Of a DNA stretch of 64,000 nucleotides, positions 19,051-27,405 are shown in pieces (the stretch's first letter is position 1; each line of letters starts with the position of its first letter). A model generated the notes under the pieces. It was not told where the DNA came from. It saw only the letters and a program-made list of their open reading frames with translations, and ran no database searches. Origin of the DNA: Alcaligenes endophyticus (GTDB lineage Bacteria > Pseudomonadota > Gammaproteobacteria > Burkholderiales > Burkholderiaceae_B); assembly GCF_026344035.1 (NCBI RefSeq), contig NZ_JAPKND010000001.1:124001-188000 (forward strand), in the 5' to 3' direction. A program made the position numbers and the translations under genes.

Positions 19051-19710
19051 ATGGAATTACCCGCCCTGATTGAGACCTTGCGTGTGCATCCTGATGGCAG
19101 CGTACCTTTACTCCCTTGGCACTTACAACGCTTGCAAAAAAGTTGCCAGGCGCTAGGCTATCGGCTTGATCTAGAGGCATGGCTAGACACGCTGCAACAG
19201 CATATCGCCCTCTACCCTGGTCAAGCTCGTCGTATGCGTATGTTGCATCATGCTGACGGGCACAGCAGCGCCAGCTCAACTCCCCTAACTGAGTTGGCCA
19301 CGCCAGTAACACTAACATTAGCCCCCCAACCTTTAGCCGCGGACCGCTTGCTTTGCCATAAAACCACGTACAGACCTTGGTTCGATGAGGCCCAAGCTTT
19401 TTTACAACTTCAGCCCAAGTACTTCGATATTATTTTTACCGATTCACAACTGTGGGTGCTAGAAGGCAGTCGTAGCAACATTTACGTTCAAGCACGCGAC
19501 GGACAATGGCTCACTCCGCCATTACGTGACAATGCCGTCTTACCAGGAGTGCAACGCCAAGCACTACTAGATCAAGGTCTAGTGATAGAGCGGGCCATCT
19601 CGTTGGCAGAACTACGTCAAGCGACTGGCCTGCGTATTTCCAATGCTTTACGCGGATGGCAAGACGCCTGCTTGGCGCAAGACGACATTGATGGCTCGAT
19701 CAGCCGCTAA
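19051..19710 (+). CDS. pabC: Aminodeoxychorismate lyase (class IV PLP enzyme)
   Basis: A 219-residue fold-type IV PLP protein. The catalytic lysine is in HKTTYRPWF (about 108) and the PLP phosphate-binding motif is LEGSRSNIYV (about 145). The family cleaves 4-amino-4-deoxychorismate to 4-aminobenzoate and pyruvate. Its ATG abuts the pabB stop codon (TAAATG), which links the two functionally; in some relatives both are one fused polypeptide. It is slightly short compared with E. coli PabC (269). Its last 63 bases overlap the 3' end of the oppositely oriented tcdA gene. Confidence 0.9.
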   Translation: MELPALIETLRVHPDGSVPLLPWHLQRLQKSCQALGYRLDLEAWLDTLQQHIALYPGQARRMRMLHHADGHSSASSTPLTELATPVTLTLAPQPLAADRLLCHKTTYRPWFDEAQAFLQLQPKYFDIIFTDSQLWVLEGSRSNIYVQARDGQWLTPPLRDNAVLPGVQRQALLDQGLVIERAISLAELRQATGLRISNALRGWQDACLAQDDIDGSISR

Positions 19711-20457
19711 CATGCCCATACTGGCGGTAATCGTAATGCCAGAACCATAACCAGCGCACGCCAAACCCTGCAAACTCCCATCCCGTCCAGCGCTCCAAGC
19801 TTGGGGTAAGCGCGTTTCCTGCTCAAACCATAGCGCGTGCACACCCATACGCGGTGTGCGTTTTAGGGCTTTTCCTTGAGCATCCGAGGCTCGCGCAAAG
19901 CCGTGCTGTTTGCGCAATTGACTACGAATTCGATTCAACAATGCATCGTGTTTCGCAAGGGATAAGTCGCCGCTACGCAAACTTAACGGATCGGTTTTCC
20001 CGCCTGCCCCACCACATAACACCAACGGCACTTGCGCCTGTTTGGTATGCAAAATAATAGCTATCTTGGCTACCACCTGATCCGTACAGTCGACAAATAC
20101 CGTAGGCCCAGATGCCAATAAAGCCTGGATATTGTCCGGGTCAACAAAATCATCAATACAGTGCACCTTAACAGCGGGGTTAATTTGTTGGGCCCGCTGA
20201 GCCATCGCCACTGTTTTTGACTGGCCTAACGTATTACTTAACGCATGCAACTGTCGATTAATGTTTGACTCAGCAATGTGGTCTAAATCAATCAGCGTCA
20301 ATTCCCCTATAGCGCTGCGGGCCAAAGCCTCTACGCACCAGGTGCCCACCCCGCCTATGCCGGCTACCATCACGTGGGCTTGATTAAGGGCCTGAACCGC
20401 TCCCTGTCCGTATAACCTATCTACGCCACCAAAACGACGCTCGGCGTCAAATTCCAT
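19648..20457 (-). CDS. tcdA: tRNA threonylcarbamoyladenosine dehydratase
   Basis: This 269-residue protein has an E1-like ThiF/MoeB fold. The nucleotide-binding motif is GIGGVGTWCVEALARS (about 33-50), followed by LIDLDHI and the conserved NRQLHAL motif. FERRFGGVDRLYG-type start and the pattern GGAGGKTDP match TcdA (CsdL), which cyclises t6A37 of ANN-decoding tRNAs to ct6A in an ATP-dependent reaction. The window also holds the t6A enzyme Sua5 (45540-46574). The C-terminal coding region overlaps the 3' end of pabC on the other strand by 63 bases. Confidence 0.92.
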   Translation of the reverse strand: MEFDAERRFGGVDRLYGQGAVQALNQAHVMVAGIGGVGTWCVEALARSAIGELTLIDLDHIAESNINRQLHALSNTLGQSKTVAMAQRAQQINPAVKVHCIDDFVDPDNIQALLASGPTVFVDCTDQVVAKIAIILHTKQAQVPLVLCGGAGGKTDPLSLRSGDLSLAKHDALLNRIRSQLRKQHGFARASDAQGKALKRTPRMGVHALWFEQETRLPQAWSAGRDGSLQGLACAGYGSGITITASMGMLAADRAINVVLRQAGVLPSA

Positions 20458-20676
20458 GCTTATAACCTGTGTACATTACGTTCCAATGAAGCGCCAGTGT
20501 ACGCGAAAATACATTTCCGCCTCGGACACGTTGGCAAACCTGCAAAATAGCAACACGGTTATATGCAAATTATTATTTATCCTTAGTTATCAAACAGAAA
20601 GCCCGATACAGTTATAGCGGAGTCATTTACAATTACTCTCTAGACGTTAACCTCTCGCTCTCATTCAAGATCAGCA

Positions 20677-21348
20677 GTGAACCTTAATTCTGTTACTTCG
20701 ATTCAAGCCCCAACTCCCCGACCCACACAGTTTCGGATGTTGTCCGACGCAGAACGTAAAGCGTCTTTGCATGCCTCGCTAAGTGAAGTAGGTTGGACGC
20801 CCTGCCAAGACGTTTGGGTCTACGGCTACGGCTCGCTTATCTGGCGCCCGGAATTCGATTTTAGCGAGCAGCGCCAAGCCCTACTACGCGGCTACCATCG
20901 TGCCCTTTGCCTTTGGTCACGCATTAACCGTGGTACACCTGAAGAGCCAGGCTTGGTGTTTGGCCTCGATGTGGGTGGATCATGCCGCGGTATGGCCTTT
21001 CGTATTCCTGGCTCTATGGTGCCCGACGCTTTTGACGCCCTATGGCAACGTGAGATGCCCAGCGGGGCTTATATTCCACGATGGCTGCGATGCCACACCT
21101 CAGAAGGCGACATACGGGCACTCGTCTTTACTATGAACCGTAAAACCGATGCCTATGTACCACGCATGCCTGACGAACAGTTAATGCAGGTCGTACATCG
21201 GGCCCGTGGTATCAATGGCCCTTGCATCGAATACGTTTTAGAAACCGCTTCCGCCTTACAACGTTCTAAAATGCTCGATAAGCGACTCCAAAATGTCGTG
21301 AACTTGCTGCAAAGTTATACTGGGCAGATCGCACCTAACCAAGCCTAA
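20677..21348 (+). CDS. chaC: Glutathione-specific gamma-glutamylcyclotransferase
   Basis: A 223-residue ChaC-family protein. The substrate-binding motif VWVYGYGSLIWRPEF is at about 48-62, and the probable catalytic Glu is in ALWQREMPSG (about 128). The family degrades glutathione to 5-oxoproline and Cys-Gly. The start used is GTG at 20677; an internal ATG at 20737 (MLSDAERKASL) is also possible and neither has a strong ribosome binding site. It is divergent from tcdA across 219 bases in which I see no further gene. It is followed 12 bases later by pdxH, so the two are probably cotranscribed. Confidence 0.88.
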   Translation: MNLNSVTSIQAPTPRPTQFRMLSDAERKASLHASLSEVGWTPCQDVWVYGYGSLIWRPEFDFSEQRQALLRGYHRALCLWSRINRGTPEEPGLVFGLDVGGSCRGMAFRIPGSMVPDAFDALWQREMPSGAYIPRWLRCHTSEGDIRALVFTMNRKTDAYVPRMPDEQLMQVVHRARGINGPCIEYVLETASALQRSKMLDKRLQNVVNLLQSYTGQIAPNQA

Positions 21349-21360
21349 GAAGTGAACCCT

Positions 21361-21993
21361 ATGTCCATAGCTGATATCCGTAATGAATACGAGCGTTTTT
21401 CGCTCGATGAAAGCGAAATGGCCGAGCACCCTCGGGAGCAATTTCATCAATGGTTAAAGCAAGCCATCGAGTGGGACGTGGCTGAGCCCACCGCTATGAC
21501 ACTGGCGACCGCTGATGAACATGGCCGGCCTTCGGCCCGCATTGTGCTGCTTAAAGGCTATGACGAGCAAGGCGTTACCTTCTACACCAACTATCATTCT
21601 CGCAAGGGCTTGGATATCGACCATAACCCTTGGGCCAGCCTGTTATTTTTTTGGCCTACTTTACAGCGTCAAATTCGTCTCGAAGGCCCTGTTAATCGTA
21701 TTAGCACCGCCGAGTCAGAACACTACTTCAATAGCCGTCCCCTCGCCTCACGCATTGGTGCATGGGCCTCGCCACAAAGCGAACCTATTACTCGCCAAGA
21801 GCTTGAGCAACGCTTTGAACACTACGCCGCAACACTAGGCGAACATCCTACCCGCCCAGAACATTGGGGCGGTTTGCGCCTAACGCCTCAGCATGTCGAG
21901 TTCTGGCAAGGACGAGCTAATCGCCTGCACGATAGACTGGTATATGAGCTAAATGATCAAGAACAATGGATAATGGATCGTCTGGCTCCTTAA
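21361..21993 (+). CDS. pdxH: Pyridoxine/pyridoxamine 5'-phosphate oxidase
   Basis: The product from the ATG at 21361 is 210 residues; a GTG at 21352 is the alternative. The FMN-binding split-barrel is seen in ARIVLLKGYDEQGVTFYTN (about 57-75), SRKG, and FFWPTLQRQIRLEG (about 98-111). The C-terminal dimerisation and PLP-binding region contains VEFWQGRANRLHDRL. The enzyme oxidises pyridoxine or pyridoxamine phosphate to PLP with O2. It follows chaC by 12 bases and precedes the flavin reductase gene by 12 bases. Confidence 0.95.
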   Translation: MSIADIRNEYERFSLDESEMAEHPREQFHQWLKQAIEWDVAEPTAMTLATADEHGRPSARIVLLKGYDEQGVTFYTNYHSRKGLDIDHNPWASLLFFWPTLQRQIRLEGPVNRISTAESEHYFNSRPLASRIGAWASPQSEPITRQELEQRFEHYAATLGEHPTRPEHWGGLRLTPQHVEFWQGRANRLHDRLVYELNDQEQWIMDRLAP

Positions 21994-22005
21994 ACATTTT
22001 CTCGC

Positions 22006-22524
22006 ATGCCTGTAACAGTTCCTCACTTTGATACTGCATTTTTCCGCTCTGCTCTAGGGCGTTTCGCCACTGGCGTTACCGTTGTCACGGCAGAAACAGC
22101 TGACAAGCAGCCCGTCGGACTGACTGTCAGCTCGTTTAACTCCGTCTCCCTAGAGCCACCGTTGATCTTGTGGTCTTTGTCCAAAAGCTCTAGCTCGCTG
22201 CCTCATATACAGGCAAGTCAAGGCTATGTGGTGCACGTATTAAGCGCCGCCCAGGTGAAGCTAGCACGACGCTTTGCCTATGGCAGTCAAACTGATCGTT
22301 TTACTGATCAACCGCTTTCTCGTACTCCTGGCGGCTTACTCATGTTGGCCGATGAATGCAGCGCCTGGTTCGCTTGCCGCCATTATGCCCAGCACGACGC
22401 GGGCGACCACGTCGTCTTGATCGGTGCCGTAGAGGACTGCGCTCGGACCGCGAACTTACCCCTGATATACCATGCGGGCGATTTTGACCTCACGCCAAAC
22501 AATCTCCCCCTATCGCAGGCATAA
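22006..22524 (+). CDS. Flavin reductase-like domain protein
   Basis: A 172-residue protein of the flavin reductase-like (FMN-binding split-barrel) family. Characteristic motifs are FRSALGRFATGVTVVTA (about 12-28), GLTVSSFNSVSLEPPLILWSL (about 44-64) and the late GDHVVLIGAVED. Members reduce FMN or FAD with NAD(P)H and supply a monooxygenase, or bind FMN for another purpose. No partner monooxygenase is adjacent. It begins 12 bases after pdxH, whose product also binds FMN, and the pair may simply share an operon. Confidence 0.85.
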   Translation: MPVTVPHFDTAFFRSALGRFATGVTVVTAETADKQPVGLTVSSFNSVSLEPPLILWSLSKSSSSLPHIQASQGYVVHVLSAAQVKLARRFAYGSQTDRFTDQPLSRTPGGLLMLADECSAWFACRHYAQHDAGDHVVLIGAVEDCARTANLPLIYHAGDFDLTPNNLPLSQA

Positions 22525-22570
22525 GGCTAAAATAAGCGCCTACTCTTATTTCAAGCAATAATAGGTCACT

Positions 22571-23683
22571 ATGAGCAAAGATGTGGACTGCATCGTTTTA
22601 GGGGCAGGCGTACTGGGCCTGGCCTTGGCTCGCGAAATGGCTCAGTACGGAAAAAGCGTCATCGTGTTGGAGCAAACCGCGGGGATCGGTAATGGCGTTA
22701 GCTCGCGTAACTCCGAAGTGGTTCATGCGGGCATTTATTATCAGCCAAATAGCTTAAAAGCCAAGCTGTGTGTACAAGGCAAACAAGCACTCTACCAATA
22801 CTGCCAAGAACATGGTGTAGAGGCTCAAGCTGTGGGCAAACTTATCGTGGCCAACGGTGCACAACAAGAAGCGGCCTTATTGCGCTTGCAAAGCAATGCT
22901 GAAGCTTGTGGAGTACACGACTTACAACGCTTAAGCGCCAAACAAGCACAACAACTAGAGCCTGAATTACGCTGTAGCGCTGCTTTGCTGTCGCCCTCTA
23001 CCGGCATACTAGACACCCATGCCTATATGTTGGCCTTACAAGGCGATGCAGAAAATGCGGGCGCTCAATGCGTCTTTCATACTCGTTTTGTGGGCGCCCA
23101 TTTACTACAAGACGGGGGCTGGACAATAGAGGTCGATGGGGACGAAGCTTTCAGCATCAGTTGTGACTACCTCATCAATGCAGGTGGACTACATTCGGTT
23201 GCCAATGCCAAACTTATACAAGGGCTACCTGCACACACCATACCACCTGCTTATCTGTGCAAAGGCAGCTACTTTTCTCTTACTGGACGCTCGCCTTTTA
23301 CACACCTTATTTACCCCATGCCTAATGAAGCTGGTCTAGGTATACACCTTACCCTAGACCTAGGAGGGCAAGCCCGGTTTGGCCCCGATACCGAGTGGGT
23401 AGAGCACGAACACTACGATGTGGATTCCAGCCGTAGCCAATCTTTTTATCAGGCTGTGCGCAGCTACTGGCCTAGCCTACCCGACGCGAGCTTAACCCCC
23501 GCCTACAGCGGCATACGACCAAAAATCACTGCCCCTGACGCTCCCGCCGCCGATTTTTACTTTTCGGCTCCGTCTGAGCACGGTTGCGCGGGACTGCTCA
23601 ATTTATACGGTATGGAATCTCCTGCCCTGACGGCTAGCCTGGCGATTGCCGCATACGGGCGCTCGCTCTTGCTTGATGCTTAA
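22571..23683 (+). CDS. FAD-dependent oxidoreductase, LhgO-like
   Basis: A 370-residue protein of the DAO/GlpD-like FAD family. The dinucleotide-binding motif is [18 protein letters not shown] (about 7-24). [24 protein letters not shown] (about 45-68) and a late GIRPKI are typical of L-2-hydroxyglutarate oxidase LhgO and relatives. The reaction would be oxidation of a 2-hydroxy acid, passing electrons to the respiratory chain; the exact substrate is inferred from family resemblance. It is a soluble or peripheral protein with no signal peptide. purU follows after 39 bases. Confidence 0.82.
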   Translation: MSKDVDCIVLGAGVLGLALAREMAQYGKSVIVLEQTAGIGNGVSSRNSEVVHAGIYYQPNSLKAKLCVQGKQALYQYCQEHGVEAQAVGKLIVANGAQQEAALLRLQSNAEACGVHDLQRLSAKQAQQLEPELRCSAALLSPSTGILDTHAYMLALQGDAENAGAQCVFHTRFVGAHLLQDGGWTIEVDGDEAFSISCDYLINAGGLHSVANAKLIQGLPAHTIPPAYLCKGSYFSLTGRSPFTHLIYPMPNEAGLGIHLTLDLGGQARFGPDTEWVEHEHYDVDSSRSQSFYQAVRSYWPSLPDASLTPAYSGIRPKITAPDAPAADFYFSAPSEHGCAGLLNLYGMESPALTASLAIAAYGRSLLLDA

Positions 23684-23722
23684 TTATTCTTTATTTTCCG
23701 TTCGAATTTTCTGCTTTCATTA

Positions 23723-24571
23723 ATGAACCACTACATTCTGACTTTATCTTGCCCTGATCGCACCGGCATCGTCCACACCGTTTCTGGTTGGCTAGTACAA
23801 CGCAACGGTAACATTGTTCAAGCGCAACAATTTGGTGACGAAGAGACTCAACGATTTTTCCTTCGCATTGAGTTTGCTTTACCTGAACCCATCAGTGCCA
23901 AAACACTGGAAGCCGAATTTGCCAGCATCGCTGCCCAATTTAGTATGCAGGCACACATATACGACGCTTCGGTAAAAGCCAGACTTTTGATTTTGGTCAG
24001 CCGCCAAGGCCATTGCCTTAACGACTTACTTTTCCGTGCTCATAGTGGACAATTGCCAGTAAAAATTGCAGCAGTGGTTTCTAACCATACTGATCATGCG
24101 GGCCTAGCAGCTTCCTATGGCATTCCATTCCACCATATGCCTGTTACCCCCGAGACCCGTGCCGAACAAGAACAACAAATTTTGCAATTAAGTAACGAAC
24201 TGAATATAGACTTAGTTGTTCTAGCACGTTATATGCAGATTCTTTCTACAGACCTGTGTCGCGCGTTGTCTGGCAATGCTATCAACATACACCATAGCTT
24301 TTTACCTAGCTTCAAAGGTGCTCGGCCCTATCATCAGGCACACGCACGCGGTGTAAAAATCATTGGTGCTACCGCGCATTACGTTACTGAGGACCTAGAC
24401 GAAGGCCCTATCATTGAGCAAGATATCGAGCGCGTCAACCACGCGACCAGCCCTACTGAGCTGACCCGCGTAGGTAGTGATGTAGAGTCGTTAGTGTTAG
24501 CGCGGGCTGTGCGTGCGCACGTAGAACGACGTATTTTCCTTAATGGTCAGCGCACTGTCGTTTTTAATTAG
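23723..24571 (+). CDS. purU: Formyltetrahydrofolate deformylase
   Basis: The 282-residue product has an N-terminal ACT domain (about 1-85, starting ILTLSCPDRTGIVHTVSGWL) and a C-terminal formyltransferase-type domain (about 88-282). The catalytic motif NAINIHHSFLPSFKGARPYHQA and GATAHYVTEDLDEGPIIEQD carry the conserved Asn, His and Asp. PurU hydrolyses 10-formyl-THF to formate and THF, which balances one-carbon units and feeds PurT-type purine synthesis. It is the last gene of the plus-strand run and meets ggt tail to tail. Confidence 0.95.
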   Translation: MNHYILTLSCPDRTGIVHTVSGWLVQRNGNIVQAQQFGDEETQRFFLRIEFALPEPISAKTLEAEFASIAAQFSMQAHIYDASVKARLLILVSRQGHCLNDLLFRAHSGQLPVKIAAVVSNHTDHAGLAASYGIPFHHMPVTPETRAEQEQQILQLSNELNIDLVVLARYMQILSTDLCRALSGNAINIHHSFLPSFKGARPYHQAHARGVKIIGATAHYVTEDLDEGPIIEQDIERVNHATSPTELTRVGSDVESLVLARAVRAHVERRIFLNGQRTVVFN

Positions 24572-24592
24572 ATCGCCAACCCCTTACCTCCC

Positions 24593-24619
24593 GCTAGCCC
24601 TCTGCATCTAGGGGCTAGC
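24593..24619. terminator. Possible hairpin between convergent purU and ggt
   Basis: An 8-base inverted repeat, GCTAGCCC against GGGCTAGC, lies in the 66 bases between the two convergent genes. There is no U tract on either strand, so it is a weak terminator candidate or only a Rho-related structure. Confidence 0.35.
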
Positions 24620-24637
24620 CCATGCATAGGGGGCACA

Positions 24638-26386
24638 TTAACGGCCTGCAGCGCTGCCCTCGCGCCTAGGGTCTACTCCGCTACTAAGCACACCTTGTTT
24701 GTCCTTGGCAATAATATGTGTTCCGCTGGGAAAACTCTGCAAACGCACCTCGTGCCCTAAAGCTTTAAGCGTATCTTGATGACGGCTGATGGGTCTATCC
24801 GCTTCCAACTCTGTGGGCCCATTCCTGCTGCCATAGTGATCGAGGTTCACGGCTTGCTGCGGTTCCAGGTTCCAGTAAAACATAGCGCTTAGGGCCTGCG
24901 CTACATATAAAACAATAGCGCTACCGCCAGGCGAGCCTAAGGCTAAAACAGGCATTCCTGCTTCAAATACCATCATGGGAGCCATTGAACTGCGGGGGCG
25001 CTTCTGCGGCTCGAGCCGATTGACCACGATGCGGCCATCTGTCTGCTGATTCCCAAAAGAAAAGTCAGTAAGCTGATTATTCAGTAAAAATCCTTGTACC
25101 CATATTTTGCTCCCAAAGGCTGCTTCGATAGAGCTTGTCATGGAAATAAGCTGACCCCGTGCATCGGCCACCACAAGATGCGTCGTCGCTGCCTGCTCTA
25201 ACGCTGGAGCAAGCGCAGGTGGTGTTAACTGAGTAAGCTCACCTGGTAGGGCTACCCCCATGGCCTGGTCTGCCTGAATACCTTGCGCACGCTGGGCTAA
25301 ATACTCCGCACTAAGCAGCTCTGCTACAGGCACCGCTACAAAATCAGGATCTGCTACCCATGTGTCGCGGTCTGCAAAAGCCAAGCGACTGGCCTCAGAG
25401 AAGTAATGCACTGCCTGCCATGAGTCGGGAGCATACTGGGCGATGGGCGTATGTTGCAATATGCCCAAGATTTGCATCACAGCCAAACTACCTGAGCTAG
25501 GGGGTGGCATACCACAGATTTCCCATTGTTTCAGCGTCATACAAAGAGCCGGACGCTTCACCACACTGTAAGCGCGCAGGTCTTGTTCTGTCAGGTAGCC
25601 TGAAATAGGCTGATTGCGCACCGCTGCAATCATGTCCCTTGCCAGGGCGCCTTGATAAAAAGAGCTGCTACCCTGCTGAGCTAGCAAACGTAGTACAGCA
25701 GCAAACTGTGGATTACGTAGTCGATGACCTACCGGCCAGGCTTGCTGCTCTGCATCGAGAAAGTACGCAGCAGTTTCAGGCTGACGGGCTAGGTCTGCTC
25801 TGGATTGCTGAATCAAAGTATGAAGGCGGGGTGAGACTAAAAAACCCTGCTCAGCTAACGTGATGGCTGGGGCAAAAAGTGTGGCCCAAGGTAAATGTCC
25901 GTACTCGGTGTGCAATTGCTCTAACCCCAATAGCAAACCCGGCACGCCCACAGATAAGCCGCTGTTCATCACTGTTTTAAAACTTAGTTCGTGACCCGGC
26001 TGACCAAAATACACCACAGGGCTATCCAACGGCGCCACTTCTCGCGCGTCATAAGTTATCAAGCCTGACTTAGGATGAAAGGCCAAGATAAACCCTCCAC
26101 CCCCTATGCCTGACGACTGAGGCTCAACCAAATTCAACACCAACTGGGCGGCAATGGCCGCATCAGCTGCACTGCCCCCTTGATTTAAGATAGTCATCGC
26201 CGCATCGGTCGCTAAGGGATTAGCGGTCACTGCCATCATTTCTTGGCTACGCACGGCCACTTGCTCAGTGCGCTGACTACTGCCTTCCGGGTTAAGCGGC
26301 TGCTTAGCGTGGACAGTACTCAGTACCCCGCAAATTAGGCCCACGCCCACTACGATTTTTCTCAATACCAAGTGACTATTACGCAT
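24638..26386 (-). CDS. ggt: Gamma-glutamyltransferase (periplasmic, self-processing)
   Basis: The product is 582 residues from the ATG at 26386. The frame is open further upstream but only this Met begins a signal peptide (VLRKIVVGVGLICGVLSTVHA). The Ntn-hydrolase processing site is seen in EQAATTHLVVAD, where the second Thr would become the N-terminal nucleophile of the small subunit, followed by MTSSIEAAFGS. The motif LGSPGGSAIV forms the oxyanion region. The enzyme cleaves glutathione and other gamma-glutamyl compounds in the periplasm. The start codon lies inside the end of the upstream LysR gene (8-base overlap), which implies coupled translation. Confidence 0.93.
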   Translation of the reverse strand: MRNSHLVLRKIVVGVGLICGVLSTVHAKQPLNPEGSSQRTEQVAVRSQEMMAVTANPLATDAAMTILNQGGSAADAAIAAQLVLNLVEPQSSGIGGGGFILAFHPKSGLITYDAREVAPLDSPVVYFGQPGHELSFKTVMNSGLSVGVPGLLLGLEQLHTEYGHLPWATLFAPAITLAEQGFLVSPRLHTLIQQSRADLARQPETAAYFLDAEQQAWPVGHRLRNPQFAAVLRLLAQQGSSSFYQGALARDMIAAVRNQPISGYLTEQDLRAYSVVKRPALCMTLKQWEICGMPPPSSGSLAVMQILGILQHTPIAQYAPDSWQAVHYFSEASRLAFADRDTWVADPDFVAVPVAELLSAEYLAQRAQGIQADQAMGVALPGELTQLTPPALAPALEQAATTHLVVADARGQLISMTSSIEAAFGSKIWVQGFLLNNQLTDFSFGNQQTDGRIVVNRLEPQKRPRSSMAPMMVFEAGMPVLALGSPGGSAIVLYVAQALSAMFYWNLEPQQAVNLDHYGSRNGPTELEADRPISRHQDTLKALGHEVRLQSFPSGTHIIAKDKQGVLSSGVDPRREGSAAGR

Positions 26387-27266
26387 ATAAAGTATCTGTT
26401 TTATTGTCGGCGAGCCAACGAGCAAAAATAAGCAAAGCCTCTGGGGGATCACTGTGGATGGGATAACTGAAATAATAACCTTCACTAACCTGAAGACGAT
26501 GCGCTACCGGCATGATCAGCTCCCCGCTTTGCAAGTGCGCCTCGACTAAAAATCGAGGTATTAAGGCAACTCCCATATGGGCTCGCACCGCGGCAAGCAA
26601 CATGGTGAATAACTCATATCGTGGTCCAGCATGCAGCTTTAAGGAGGGTGTCACGTTCTGAGTGTGATACCAGTCGCGCCAATTATCAGGACGTGAGCTC
26701 ATGTGCAGATGGAGCAACTCTTGCACAGGGCCTTGAGCTGCTACGCTAGGTGTACACACAGGAATAAGCTCACCTTCGTCAAACAGCTTAAAACCTTTGG
26801 TTTGCGGCCACATACCTGACGCATGATAAATCGCTGCATCAAAAGGATGGTCGGTAAACTGAAAAGGCAAGGTACGCACCGATAAGCTTACCGCAATATC
26901 CGGTTGTAGCCGTGCAAACTGGGCCAAGCGCGGCACCATCCAAACAGTCGCTAGCGTCGGCAACACAGCAAGATGCAGGCTGTGCCCCACGCTGGCACGT
27001 GCCACCAAACTTGACGTATCTTTTTCTATTTGCTCTAGGTGATGCCGTATGCGCCCAGCATAATCACGCCCAGCGCTGCTTAACACCAAGCGTCTCCGAA
27101 CGCGGGTAAACAAGGTCACCCCTAAACGTTCCTCTAAGCCAGAGACCTGTCTGAATACTGCACTATGCGTCAGCGAAAGTTCTTCCGCAGCACGCGAAAA
27201 CGATCCTAATCTAGCTGTTGCCTCAAAGGCCTGTAAGGCCCCTAGACTTGGTATACCGTATCTCAT
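26379..27266 (-). CDS. LysR-family transcriptional regulator, GcvA/GcdR-like
   Basis: The product is 295 residues from the ATG at 27266, which follows TGGGGAT; another ATG at 27287 adds seven residues. The N-terminal winged helix-turn-helix (about 5-65) reads LGALQAFEATARLGSFSRAAEELSLTHSAVFRQVSGLE, the pattern of the GcvA subgroup. The C-terminal part is the effector-binding domain. It is divergent from the ThDP enzyme and glutaryl-CoA dehydrogenase genes with 139 bases between, the usual layout for a LysR activator and its target. In Pseudomonas a LysR protein, GcdR, controls gcdH, so a glutarate-related effector is a reasonable guess. The downstream ggt overlaps its last 8 bases. Confidence 0.9.
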   Translation of the reverse strand: MRYGIPSLGALQAFEATARLGSFSRAAEELSLTHSAVFRQVSGLEERLGVTLFTRVRRRLVLSSAGRDYAGRIRHHLEQIEKDTSSLVARASVGHSLHLAVLPTLATVWMVPRLAQFARLQPDIAVSLSVRTLPFQFTDHPFDAAIYHASGMWPQTKGFKLFDEGELIPVCTPSVAAQGPVQELLHLHMSSRPDNWRDWYHTQNVTPSLKLHAGPRYELFTMLLAAVRAHMGVALIPRFLVEAHLQSGELIMPVAHRLQVSEGYYFSYPIHSDPPEALLIFARWLADNKTDTLYA

Positions 27267-27405
27267 GGTAATCCCCACATGCAGCATATGGCTGCGGTAT
27301 CTAGTATGTACTCAGTGCTCACGGACTTGTTATCCTGAAAAGCACAATATTGTGACATTTTATCAATTGCCTTGTGCGTTATGCGCACATTATGCTCAAT
27401 ATCAT
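27267..27405. promoter_or_regulatory. Divergent promoter region with three palindromes
   Basis: Three dyads lie between the divergent LysR and ThDP-enzyme genes. CACAATATTGTG (27343-27354) is a perfect 12-base palindrome. TGTGCG-TTATG-CGCACA (27373-27389) contains a T-N11-A core, the LysR-box form. GCAGC-ATATG-GCTGC (27281-27295) lies close to the LysR start. These are candidate operators for the LysR protein; no promoter boxes are firmly identified. Confidence 0.5.
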
